64,000 bases of DNA, taken from Progne subis subis. Taxonomy: Eukaryota; Chordata; Aves; Passeriformes; Hirundinidae. The notes under the pieces were generated by a model. That model saw only the letters and a list, made by a program, of their open reading frames with translations, was not told the origin of the DNA and made no database searches. Below, in pieces: positions 40,201 through 51,532 of the stretch. The stretch spans positions 4,998,532 through 5,062,531 of the forward strand of contig JAKJHU010000039.1 of NCBI GenBank assembly GCA_022316685.1, written 5' to 3'. Made by a program: the position numbers and the translations under genes. Numbering within the stretch: position 1 is the stretch's first letter; each line of letters begins with the position of its first letter.

Positions 40201-41668
40201 AGGTATTCCTTACATATGAAAAGACAGAGTTTGAGACATCACTCACTAGTAAGATCTTGGGCTTATAATACCTCTAAAGAGTAGTAAAAATATTAGTAAT
40301 ATTATATTCCTTTAGCAAAAGATACAAATAGAAATCGTAGTCCTGCAAAAATATTAGCTTACTATCAATCAAAAGAAGTCCAATTCAATGTTAGTAATTA
40401 CTTGCAAGGGAATATGGAACAAAACAACAAAATCTATGTGTCTTTGTACAGCTGTTGTATTCCTGTGTTTTGAAGACCATATGAGGTTACTGCCCCCCTC
40501 TGCCTCTGTAAAGACGTGTTAGAACTTGGCAAGATTCTGGGCATGGTGGCAAAGTTCACCATGAAGCAGTATTCATATGGGGGACATATAAACAAGTCAG
40601 ACTTTTAGTTTTGTAAAGAAATACTGAGGAATATGAAATATAGAAAGAACCACCTCTGGTACAGGGAATACCTCATCTGTAAATTAGTGAAGTCTGTTGT
40701 GGGAGGGTAGCACTCTGCTCACTCTCTTTTTAACCCATCAAACATCTGCTGTCCAATATTGGGCTAGGTGGGGTTTTAATCTGGTCCACTACAGCCATTC
40801 TGATGATCACATGGGTTAACAACCTGAATTAGCCTACATGTGGTCAGGTTATGCCAGTGAAGAGTGGCAAATGCCGTCCTCAACCTTATTTCATGCACAG
40901 ATCCTCAGCAAGTTTACTGCTTTTATTATAGTAAGTGCAGTTGGACACTAAGCCTGTATATAAGTGAATGTAAAGTACAGTGTGCCAATGGTTTGAAATC
41001 TTTGCAGTCATTCTTTAAAACATGCACTGAAACTCAAGAGGGTCAAACAGTGCTTAAATTGGATGGAAATCCAGAAAATTTATGACATGGAAAGCTCAGT
41101 TAGGAGCCCAAACAATGTTTCTTTTTCTGGTGACTTGATAATACAGCCAGAAACCTATCATTACTACAAAATCATAGATGTATTTCCTATATAAAAGTGT
41201 TTTTAAGATAAATAGTCTCTCTTTATCACTCACCAGCTTTATTTCTTTTCCTGCTATTATATAAGAGCAGGAATAACAATTGTTCTATTCAAAACAAAAG
41301 AAGCAGAATTCTGGCCAAATTTATAGATTTGCAACACTGGTATATATAGTTGATAAAAATGTAGTCTTTAAAGACTACTGGTTGTGTGGCCACATGTGCT
41401 GAATCATTTTTAGATCTAACACCTAAACTCCATCCTAATGCTGGCTTCTTGCCAGCATTTATGGTTCATGGAAGCATCCACAGGACTACTTATGCATTCC
41501 CAGATGTGGTTTGTGTGCCTTCCTATTCATAGAGGCTTGCTGCCTTCCAAATTAGTAGAAAATCTGCAACACATATGCTTCCAGAAATTGTCGCAAAATA
41601 TGATGATTTAATACAACATTCCTTTCAGATTAGGAAAACTACTTCCAATGAACTATCTGCTTAAAGAT

Positions 41669-41706
41669 TTTTATCAGACATTCAAACTTTTATCAGACAT
41701 TCAAAC
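41669..41706. repeat. Perfect 19-bp tandem duplication
   Basis: TTTTATCAGACATTCAAAC is present twice, head to tail, with no spacer and no mismatch. The identity of the copies suggests a recent slippage or microhomology duplication. Confidence 0.95.
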
Positions 41707-42508
41707 ATTCTGCTTTTAAATGATGCTTTCCTTGGCTATATATTACCTCATTCTGACATCTCATACAAGAAGATTAGTTTTCAGCTTGTAGAACACTGGT
41801 TTAAAAGCATTCCCCTATTATATTAAGCAGAGAGAACAGCTAATAAATTATCACTTACTTTGTACTGTTATCAGTGTTCTCAGAGCCTCGGAGTGTTTGA
41901 GCTGCCTTGATGCACATTAACCATAATAATTGTCAGTCAGGCATACAGATATAAAGGATATCTGGTGATCAGTATTTTTTACGGTGTGAGTACACAGAAG
42001 ATATTATGGTTCCAACACACGAAACAAAAGTGTGAGATAATGAAGATGGAAACATAAGACAATAGAATTGATTCAATGAACTTCAGTTCACTTCACAGTG
42101 CAGATGGTGAATTTTTGCAGTGGTGATCCCTGGGTTCTGGGCCGTCAGTGTTCTTCTCCTTACTCTCTTCCCATTTGAAAATATCCTCTGTTTTACCCTT
42201 TTCTATCCAGAGAAGCTGACCTCCAACAGTGTAAAACCCAGATCCTGTTCTCAATTGATTAATAGCAAATATTAGGTGTAAAATTGTTTTTAAAGACAAA
42301 GGTCTTGATTTGTTTTTATTACCACATTCCACAAAACATTCAGAGTTGTTTTCAAGTACAGGCACCTATAGATCACATTATAATAATTTGGTTTGAAGAT
42401 TACTGCTTGAAGGAGTTAGTGAAGTGGAAAATGAAAAGAAAATAAGTTTTTCAAATTTAATATGAGACCTATCCATCAAATTAAATTTTTGATATAGTTA
42501 TAAAAGCT

Positions 42509-42550
42509 TTATTTATGTATTTATTTATGTATTAATTTATGTATTTATGT
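42509..42550. repeat. (TTTATGTA)n-like short tandem repeat
   Basis: TTTATGTATTTA-type units are repeated with small changes (one copy carries TTAA). It is a degenerate AT-rich microsatellite. Confidence 0.8.
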
Positions 42551-43862
42551 AACTCTTCCCTAGTGAATAAGAGGGGGGAGAATCTTTCCACAGACATTTT
42601 TGTGTTTTTATAGTTAATTTCTTCTTCAATTTTCCTGTTCATTGCTGTTCACAACTTTCTTCCCAAACTCACCAAGATTTTCATGCATAGAAGATTTCTC
42701 AGAAATTTCTTCTGCAGTTTCATGCCTAATCACCAACAAACATACAGGCATTTCAGCCACACCAGGGAGAGATTTAAGATGATTCACCCTTGGATTAACA
42801 CCAGCCCCTTCAATGCAAGGTGATGAGTTTCAGTCACTTACTCTAATTTCTCAGCCAGTTTTGTAGAAATGCTAGAAGCTAGCACGGCGTGTGAGTAATA
42901 TGATACTACAACTCTACTAATATAAATGATAGCTTAGCTGTAGAGTTGGTGAACAAATGATTTGCTAGAGTAACCTAATACTCCAGTCTAATTTGATGCT
43001 GCTAGAGGCTAAAAGGAGATACAAATGCAGGATGTAAATTTCTGTTTAATGCAGTGTTTGATAGGCACAGATGGATACACTTGTAGGCCCAGACATGTAA
43101 AAAAAGATAACTTTATGGACTGGAGATATTTTGCAAGGTTTTTACTGCCTGGAAAAGAAAAATAAAGATGTAGGTCAGAGCAAAAAAGTGAAATGGGAAG
43201 CATGGAAGAGATGCAAAATTATTTGAATCAAATACAAAATTCAGCTGATTTCAGGTCTGATGCTTTAAGGAATCTGAGTCTGTTCTAATGAAGTTTGCCA
43301 CCATTTACACTGTGACTTCTCTGCAATATTCTTTTTATCGCCAAACATCTCCATTCATCAAAATATGTAACACTTATTTTTTTCTTTAGAGAGTAACTCT
43401 GTGAATCTACAGGACTTGAATTTAGTTGTTAATTCTCAGCATTCTCAGAACATAATTCAGAGTCTTGCTCCTTGAGTGGAATTTTCTGAGTTACCAGTTG
43501 GTGGTTTCGCTGTTACTGGTCTTTTCTGAATGGCTGGATTTAGAATCTGTTTAGCATTTGCCACCTTACTTTCTAGATCTGGAGGCTCTTTGGGGTTTTT
43601 TGAGTTCCCTGGAGTAAAATGAGAGCAGGAGGACTCTACTATCTCTCCTGCTTATAGTGATATCCTCAGGGGACTCAGGGACTGGAGATATGTGAATTAC
43701 ATCCTTGTACGCATATGGAAAGACTCCTTGGGCTGCCTTCATTTATTCATTAGTGATTAAAGGGACAAATGTTTTAATGTAAAGATGCTAAGAATCGAAA
43801 AGATGACCAAATGCTTGAATCTGTAAGTGAACAAAAAAATATTGGCTCCTTTCCAAACCTTC

Positions 43863-43912
43863 TGAATCAAACTGCAGGGGTTCATTTTGTGAACTGAACC
43901 CTGCAGGATTCA
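43863..43912. repeat. 50-nt bulged inverted repeat (hairpin)
   Basis: The outer pair is TGAATC (43863-43868) with GATTCA (43907-43912). The inner pair is CTGCAGGGGTTCA (43872-43884) with TGAACCCTGCAG (43895-43906). The asymmetries are a three-base AAA bulge at 43869-43871 and one extra G in the left arm. The loop is about ten bases. This gives about 18 Watson-Crick pairs in all. It contains two PstI-type CTGCAG palindromes. It is shorter than a normal animal microRNA precursor, and I recognise no known microRNA in the arms. Confidence 0.85.
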
Positions 43913-44485
43913 CACAGCTGTGGAGAGAAATCTAACACCTAGTCCAAGTGAAACAATTCCAGGATCCAGCAAAGAATTCCTAAATCACACAAGACATAAA
44001 ACTTGCTTTGTGAAAGTCTTGTTTTCAGTTTTCAATCTTTATGCAATTTATCCATTTGTTGTCTATGTCTGTTTATTGTCTATGTCCTTACTAACAGTAA
44101 GTAACTATCCTTTACTTCAGGAGAAATCATAAAACCTACAGTGAGGTTTTCTTCAGACAAACTGTTGTTGAAGTGTCTAGAAGGTAGAACTTTGCTCCAG
44201 TAAAATCTGAATGAGGTCTTATGTTGTGACCTTGAATGACTTTTATTGACTATTTAATAAAGTAGTTAAATAAAATCAATAGAGGTCTGAGCTGAGTAAT
44301 TTTTTCAGAATTCTGCTTTCTTCATAATAAAGGCCTTTTAGGTTGCAAAATAAGGACTAAAGAAATTGTAGATGGCTAAAGTGTGCCAGAGTAGATTATT
44401 GAATTAGTGATGTAGGGGAAAACATAAATAGGAATCTAGGTAGATTACAGGAAGTCAGGCATACTAAATTTATGCACTAGTAGAA

Positions 44486-44558
44486 TGTTTTGGGGGTTTT
44501 TTGGTTTTTTTTTTTTTGGTTTTTTTGTTTGTTTGTTTTGTTTTGTTTTGTTTTTTGT
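44486..44558. repeat. G/T-only tract (73 nt)
   Basis: There is no A or C on the plus strand across 44486-44558. It begins with a GGGGG run, passes through long T-runs with GG doublets and ends as (GTTT)n and (GTTTT)n. It yields a spurious Lys/Gln/Thr-rich minus-strand frame at 44470-44709. Confidence 0.9.
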
Positions 44559-45844
44559 ATATGCAAAGAGGAAGTTGAGAAGTACAGGTTTTGCTTCTGG
44601 AAGATGGGTGTATATGCCAAAATGTATAGTTTCTCAAGAACATTGTCAAGTTTTTAATTATTAAATCTTGTGCTTCCCTGTATTTATGGAGTAGACAGAC
44701 AGAATTCAAGAGGATAGTTCCAAAAATAATTCATATGCATATATATGCTGTTCAAAGTGGAGGTGTAAATGAAAAACAGCCTTTCTTCCTTGAAACACCA
44801 TTGTCTGTTTCACCTTGAAATTTGTTAGCCTTATTAGTAACTAAATAAGTGATGCCGTGTTGCTGCTGTAGTATGTTATGGCTATCTGTTGAACACTAAA
44901 CTTTCAAGTAGTAAACTGAATGTAAATTAAAGGAGTACGAATTAGGAAGAGCACTATTTTGAGTTCTCTGATGAAGCAACTACTGCATGTCTTCCCTTGT
45001 TTAGCTCTGTTTCTTTTTTCAAAGCATGCATCCTAGTGACACGGGATACACAAGCACTTAACAAATTGTTCTAAGGGCTAAAATCATTGTGTTAAGTATT
45101 TTATTTCCAGTCTTAATTTATCTAGGTTTGGTTTCCATTTTTTTTATCTTCTTACAGCTTTATCCACCATGAAAATGAGTCCTCTAGCGTCAAACACATC
45201 ATCCCGATGTACACATGAAACAGCAAAGTTCCAACATCACATTAGAGACTATGTGTAGTGCAATAGGTATTTTAACTCACTTTGTCATACTATTAGTAGA
45301 AACCTTTTTGCTTACTTTACTTTAATTTAGAGCATCTTATAGGTGGACATTGTTGCTAAGAATTTTTCAACGAGTTTCATGCAACTAAATCTCTGTATGT
45401 GTCACTGTGTTTTAGCAAAATAAATGAGACACATACTGTGCAGTTTCTCCAGACCTGGAGCAGACGTGGAAAAGATATAAATGTGTCAGTATTACGGGAG
45501 GGAAAATACATAAATGCACATGGTGACTCTCTTAAGTCTTGGGCTCAGTGTGATACTAATTCATTTTGGTGACATTTGGAAAACTTCTCCCAACATTAAT
45601 AATAAGTTTATAGTGGGGGGTAATTCTGACAGACACAGTGTTGAAATAAAAAGTTGAAAGAATGTCCATCAGATTTTACAGGTGCATAGAACATGCATTT
45701 GCAGTTGATTGATGATCTTTTTGTTAAAGGTTGACATAATGCTGAATGGAATGTTTTATTTATATATGGTGGTCTAGTTTATTGACCAGTACCAAAATGT
45801 ATGACCAGTTTGGGACTTCATACAGTGTCTCTTTTTTGTCTTCT

Positions 45845-45846
<2 letters not shown>

Positions 45847-45894
<48 letters not shown>

Positions 45895-45936
45895 TTTTGT
45901 TTTTTTGTTTTTTTGGTTTGTTTTTGTTTTTGTTTT
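45847..45936. repeat. T47 homopolymer followed by G/T-only sequence
   Basis: There are 47 consecutive T (45847-45893), followed by T-runs broken by single G and one GG, up to 45936. It gives Phe-rich and Lys-rich spurious frames on the two strands. On the minus strand it could be mistaken for a poly(A) tail, but no AATAAA precedes it on that strand within about 30 bases. The homopolymer length is probably uncertain in the assembly. Confidence 0.95.
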
Positions 45937-47199
45937 CCCTGGAAGAAATTTCTGTATTTGTCTTCTCTAATGATTATCAGGATATGGATGTTCATTGATT
46001 ATTTTATAAATATAATTTTCTTGAAATAATTTTTGCTTTAAATGTATTCAGTTGATTCAGTTGAATTGAAAATTTAGATGAATAAACCAGAATTTTAAGC
46101 AGTATTTAGAAAAAGGATACTGGGATCAACCTTCTGTGCAAATGTTATAGAAATTTTTTTTTTTCTGAAAATGAAAATAACAGTTGGCATGTGATTTGAA
46201 TAGATCTGTCTTCTATTTGACTATTTCTTTTTAATTTCATTTAAAGAAAGTAATCTGAAAAAAAAAAAGATCCAATGATGTCTATCCCCAATGGTTGGAA
46301 ATGGTAGAACTGAAAAGATGACACCAGTATTTAATAAAGAAGTTGATTTGTTTCTTCTATAAGATCAAATCAGTGGAAGAAGGGTTGTCTTTAACTTCAC
46401 TTCCCATTCAAAATCTTAAGACTAAGATGAACTCTCGACTGCAGCAGCTAGTTATCTAAATACTGGTTTTGAAATTATGAAGGGTTGTGCACTCAAAGCC
46501 ATTCTTTTATATTCCTGTGAAACATGATTTCATCTTAACTGCAACATATAAGTTGCACTTACTTGTAATAAGTGTGAAATGAGAACTTTTTTGGTTCCTC
46601 AATCAGTTTTGTTAGCTCAAGTTGTAGTCTTTAGATACCTTTCAGTCAAAACTGACATTGACTCTAAAAGCTGGGTGTTTAAAGGTTTAAACAAAACTAA
46701 TTAAAGGATCCTAATACTCACTTTGTGCTTAAAGTTTTATCTATGATTTTGTCTTTGTTGAGACTCCACATCTGTATTTGTGTTTATTTAGGAAATAAAA
46801 AGTATATCAGTATATTGGAAATATTATGCAGTTTGTTGGTCTGCTTTCATCTTCCTTATCTCAAAATATGATGATCTGTATAATTGTAAACTCAGTGTAC
46901 TTCTCCTGACAGAGAATTGACTAGAACCAAAAGGGAGATGCTTATTAAAAACATTCCCTTCATTAGCTGTGCCAACAAAACATAGAATCCAAAACTGTTC
47001 TGCCTATCCTGGATCATCAAAGTATATGGGTTGAGATATAGTCAGGAAAATTATCTGGTCGTAATCCAACCAAGTCGCAAGAAAATCTAACTAAAAATGT
47101 TAAAACCCAAGTAACTAAAAGACCTGAGTATATCTAGGTTTCAGATACAACATTGTGTTAGTTAATCTGAAACCACATCAAATGTTCCCAGGCATGTGG
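45937..47199. other. Unique AT-rich noncoding sequence
   Basis: No gene or repeat family was recognised. A 9-bp unit, TTCAGTTGA, is tandemly doubled at 46047-46064. Confidence 0.55.
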
Positions 47200-47299
47200 T
47201 GGGTCTCAGTGCAGTGACCTTTGGGACTGTCCAGTGCGGGGCCAGGAGCTGGATACAATGAATCTTGCGGGTCCCTTACAATTCAGCATATCCGATGAT
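47200..47299 (+). mobile_element. CR1 LINE 3' tail fragment
   Basis: The order of blocks matches the 3' end of a CR1 subfamily: CAGTGCAGTGACC (47207-47219), 'tgtccagtgcggggccaggagctgg', 'tacaatgaatcttgcgggtccctt', then 'caattcagcatatccgatgat' in place of the usual 'caactcagcatattctatgat'. It is therefore sense-oriented, strongly 5'-truncated and moderately diverged. It belongs to a different 3'-end subtype from the copy at 62.6 kb, which ends in 'ccaatcccaactattctatg'. The left boundary is approximate. Confidence 0.75.
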
Positions 47300-50200
47300 A
47301 GGCTCAAGTTCTCTTATTCTTCATAAATGCAGAATGTTTTATACATTGTTTGTTTTTCACCACACCCTAAGAAAAACAAAGTTAGGAAAGTTAATAGCAC
47401 CCGAGTGAATCAGGTAATCTATGTTCATGGGCCTTCTCAGAGAAATGAAGGATGTGTGGTCTTTTCATGGTCAGACAGTTTGTCTTGTGAAAAGACCAGA
47501 TTTCTGTCTGATGTTCATTGTGTAGACGCCTATATTTTAGAAGTTAATATTATAATCCTTAGATTTTCCACAGACACAGGAATTAATCTATTTAAGAGTT
47601 GTTCTCACTAACCAAGACGTATGTGGAAGAATTTAGCTAAATTATGTCTGCTCTATACACCTGATTTTACTTTTGAAGGAGATTGATTTAGAATAATTTC
47701 CAGTCATGTTATGGTTCCTACAATAAAGGTGAAAGCCTTTTAACCAGGTCATACTTGCCCTGTCCATCTTCTGAATCCAAATCCATAAAGGTGTGGTCCT
47801 GAAGCACTGTATACAGCCACTCAATATTCTTTAGGGTGCTGTAAGTCTTGTTTTCTTTCTTACCAGTGTAACGAGTGAATGTAGAAGTCATAAAATGGTA
47901 TTGAGAGAGTGACAAAACACTCTTTTCCACTAAGGCCAAAGACATCCCCTTCCCCATAAGAAGGAATTTAAGGAGTAGGAAGAATCATAGATACAAGAAC
48001 TGACAGTGTAAAATGGGAACACTAAGTGAAGGAAGTTAAGCTTCATAAAGCAGAGTAGAAGATGTTTTCTGTGCTGTACAAAATTTTGAAATCAAACAGT
48101 ATAATGAACTTCAGTATAACTGTAAGAATATTTGAATGTGGATCTTTGTTGAAGAATTTTTAGATGAAAGCTCAGAAAGTGATATATGATGTAAATTATT
48201 TTAAAAAACAACTTATGCCAACAATTATGAATATATTCAGTGTATTCATCCTTCTGCATATTGAACTTTTCTCGAGTACCTCAGAAAGTAATAAACATTT
48301 TGCATATTTCTGCATAGTATTTACTGGCATTTATTTATTAGGAGCTGAATGAAAAGACTTTTTGTTGCTCTTTCTTTTGTCTTTTTAGTGGATTCAAGTT
48401 TGTTGTGTGTCCATAACTCAGTGTAGTTATCAGGCTAATCAACGTAAGCCGCATTGTTTAAAAAGTTGGACTATCCTACATATTTAAATTGAATGTCAGA
48501 ATGGACATAGAAGAAGCACTTAAAAATTGTGTTCTCTTTTGTGTAATTGTGAGTTTATGTAGTTTAACACAGTTGCATAATATTTTGATCCTCTTCCTTA
48601 CAGACCAAAGACTGTTTATAAGTGTTGGTTTGGCTTTTTTGAATTGATAATTCTAAATATTTGATTAATGACAACATTTTAATATTGCTTTATTTTCTTA
48701 CCCACATGTAAAACTACTCAAACTGCAGTCTTTTTAAAACTAAAAGAAGGTGTGGGCTTCCAGTCCAGTGGTTAAATTACTTTATATCTGCAAAAACAAG
48801 TAAACTGTAATGAACAGTGTGACTATCAATTTGACAGCTGTTAACTGTTGCCAGGGAATTTTCTTGGATTTGTGATATTCCTCCAGTGAATACTTTGATT
48901 TTAATTGGGACTTTGTGACTTTTCCAATGCTTAGTTTGGCATATATCTCCCAAGTTCAGGAATAATTGGCTGGTGTTTCTGCTATTTATCATGAGGCAGT
49001 GCAGATAAATGCTCCAATAGTTGCACTGATTTTGAGTATAAAAAAAGTCATCAATGACTTTTACTTTTCTGTTATTTTACAAATGTAAATCAACTCTTGT
49101 ATAAACTTTGTATAACATGGAACTTGAAAATATGAAAACTGATATTTTAAGACCAAAACAAACTCCTGTGCTATACTGAATTCTGGGAATACTGGCAGGG
49201 AAATAAGTCATTATCAGACGTGAAAATACTGATTAAAATATTTCTATACTGTAAAATTGCTTTAAATAATACAGCACCTAAGAATGTATTTTGTGTATAA
49301 TAACTTTAAGAAAAAGTACATGCAGGCAGATATTCAGGGCTTTCTGTGCAAGGAAGTTTAAACATACATCAGGTGTCAGAGCCTGTTGGAAAACTCTATG
49401 TCATGCAATTCAGAGCAGACCTGGTAAATCTATTCATCATGAGCCGCAGACCACCACTGTGTTTGCACTGCAGAAAGCTGGCCTTTCTTTTCTGGATAAT
49501 AAATGATCACAGAACTGGAAATGAGTCAGGCCTTTCAGACCAGCCAAAGACAAACTATCTTTGATTCCAGTCCTCTTGATTCACCTGTACATATTCCATG
49601 TATTACTCAGGTGCTAAGCAGAAGTGCTTTTTGTCTTTGAGGCTGAATGGCCCTTTAGTTTAAATTAGGGACGTTCACTGGTCTTCCCTGAGAAAGTAAA
49701 ATAAATTTGCTAGTGGTTACTAGTTGTAAAAAGCTGTTAAAATACACAAGTTCTGCCTCATTTCCAGTGAAATGCTGTGACTTAAGAACACTCATTTATT
49801 GTTACACAGTATGCTGCCAGACGGTCCAGGTAGAGGAAACCTGATTCTCTCTCTTATTGCTTTAAGCATTTCATTATCACTTGTGGGTTGTTTCGAAAGA
49901 CAAGGAAAATATAAAACTAACTCCTTGGAGTGAAGGAGTAACTTGCAGCTGAGATTTTTTTGTGGGTTGTTGGAGTTTTTTGCAATAAATTGACTTCATT
50001 TGACCTTTGACTCCAGAGGACTTTATGGTTTTCTATTACTCAAGAAATGTTTCCATAATGACAGTGCTATGAGAGGTGAGATGTGTAAAAGAAACTGTTA
50101 TGTAATGAAACATGAAGAGACACACATGAAATACGCAAAGCTTGACTGGGCAAGTCAGCCTATGTCAGCAGTAATGCTAAGAACATCTATCATTGCAGAA

Positions 50201-51228
50201 GCTGTGCCCAGTCTGTGATACCCTACTGCAAGCTAGGTATGTAGTCAGATTGCTGAAGTGAAGCCCTTTTTCACTGACCTGTTACAATGATATGAGGTGT
50301 TAAATGTATTTGTAGATAAGCCATCTTGTTTGCTATCTCTAGACAGCAAGCTGTTATTGATTGATTCCTACCTTTGCTTTCCCAAAGTATTTTTAGTGAT
50401 TTCTTATGAATACTTGTATTAACTACATACCCTTGAGTTGTGCTCTTCTGTTGTTCTAATGATGACATTAAAAGTTAGACATTAACAATGGTGTGAAATG
50501 TCACAGCTGTTCTTTTATTTAAATGCAGTTAAATAACGTTTTGGTAGTCTTTTAATTCATGGGAAGCTATGTCCATACTGAAAAAGACCATAGAAAAGTT
50601 TACTTCTTTTTGAATTGTCTTTCCCTGGTATTCATGCCTGAAATCTCTTAGAGATGATACGTCCATTTCCCAAGTTGCAACAGTTTTTAGGAAAGATCGT
50701 ACAGCCTTGCAGACATCTGTCATTTACTAGGTTGCTGATTCTGATTAAAGGTCTCAACACTAGATTTTGATTACCTTGTATGTTAGAAAAACAACTTACG
50801 ACAGGCAATTGTATTTGAATAAGTACCGCTGTTCATCATTCAAGTTAGTACAGGTTAGTTAGTTAGAATTAACCTAGCTGAAAAAAGTAGTTTTGCATTT
50901 ACAACTTTCCTGGTCTCTTATGTTAGTGGTACATATAATTATCAGCTTGTTAACAGGTTGTTGGGGCTTTCTTTCCTCTTTCTTTTAAGAAGAAATAGGA
51001 AAACCTTGAAATTACTGATGTCATAAATCCTTCTGTTTTCAGCATCGTATTTTCTGTTTTAAATTGTATTAAATTCTGCTACAATTATTCCCAGTTTCGG
51101 AGTCTACCTAATTTTTTTCACCATGCTAACACAAAAGCAAATAATTATTCATGTTATCTTAGTAGAATGATTCTGAGGCAGGGAAGGTCTAGGTCAATTA
51201 CACAGCCAAGGAACTACAGCATCAGAAA
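47300..51228. other. Unique AT-rich noncoding sequence
   Basis: No exon or transposable element was recognised. The stretch 49320-49580 is less AT-rich and open in two overlapping frames of about 70 codons, but no motif is visible; it may be a conserved noncoding block. Nothing else stands out. Confidence 0.5.
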
Positions 51229-51296
51229 GACTAAGTGGCATACATAGGTCACACAGGAACCTGTGGTTGGGCTGAGGAGTGACCCTGTCTTATTGC
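51229..51296 (+). mobile_element. Possible MIR SINE remnant
   Basis: The run 'gactaagtggc', then 'ataggtcacacagg' (51244-51257), then 'tgtggttgggctgagg' and 'accctgtctt' follows the order of the MIR core and 3' part (gttaagtgacttgcc / aaggtcacacagc / agtggcagagctggga / accctgtct). The match is loose and rests on memory. MIR copies do survive at low density in birds, so it is plausible, but chance similarity is not excluded. Confidence 0.35.
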
Positions 51297-51473
51297 ATCT
51301 TTTGTTTACCACTTGTTATTTTAATTTTCATTTCATGATTGTGATAGTTTGGGTTTCTTATAAAGTTAATAAAACTTCCAGTAAAGCTTTAGAGTATTCC
51401 ATAATCTTCAAAATTAAATACAGACCAGGGGTGTCTTTTTCTTAGCATTTTTTTTCTAAAATTCTTTTTTAAA

Positions 51474-51489
51474 CTTCTTTTTTTTCTTT

Positions 51490-51527
<38 letters not shown>

Positions 51528-51532
51528 TTTTT
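51474..51532. repeat. T-rich homopyrimidine tract (59 nt)
   Basis: All bases are T or C, ending in a run of about 26 T just before GGG. As with the tract at 45.8 kb, a minus-strand poly(A) tail was considered, but the expected AATAAA (TTTATT on the plus strand just right of the tract) is absent. Confidence 0.9.

Larger units (their letters stand above)
33109..44485. other. Unique AT-rich noncoding sequence with small duplications
   Basis: No exon or transposable element was recognised over about 11 kb. Blocks at 35090-35260 and 35895-36040 look less random and are candidate conserved noncoding elements. A purine-rich stretch at 36795-36960 produces three overlapping minus-strand open frames of up to 123 codons, which I read as compositional artefacts. 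Short structures include a 9-bp hairpin at 39683-39710 (GGTTCTCCA against TGGAGAACC) and a 15-bp near-identical duplication with period 17 at 44055-44086. Confidence 0.55.

Noticed and set aside
45746..45998. Phe-rich and Lys-rich frames
   Set aside because: They come from the T47 homopolymer and neighbouring G/T-only sequence.
51474..51532. Minus-strand poly(A) tail of a retrocopy
   Set aside because: No AATAAA on the minus strand at the expected distance, and the tract is mixed with C, as in a simple repeat.
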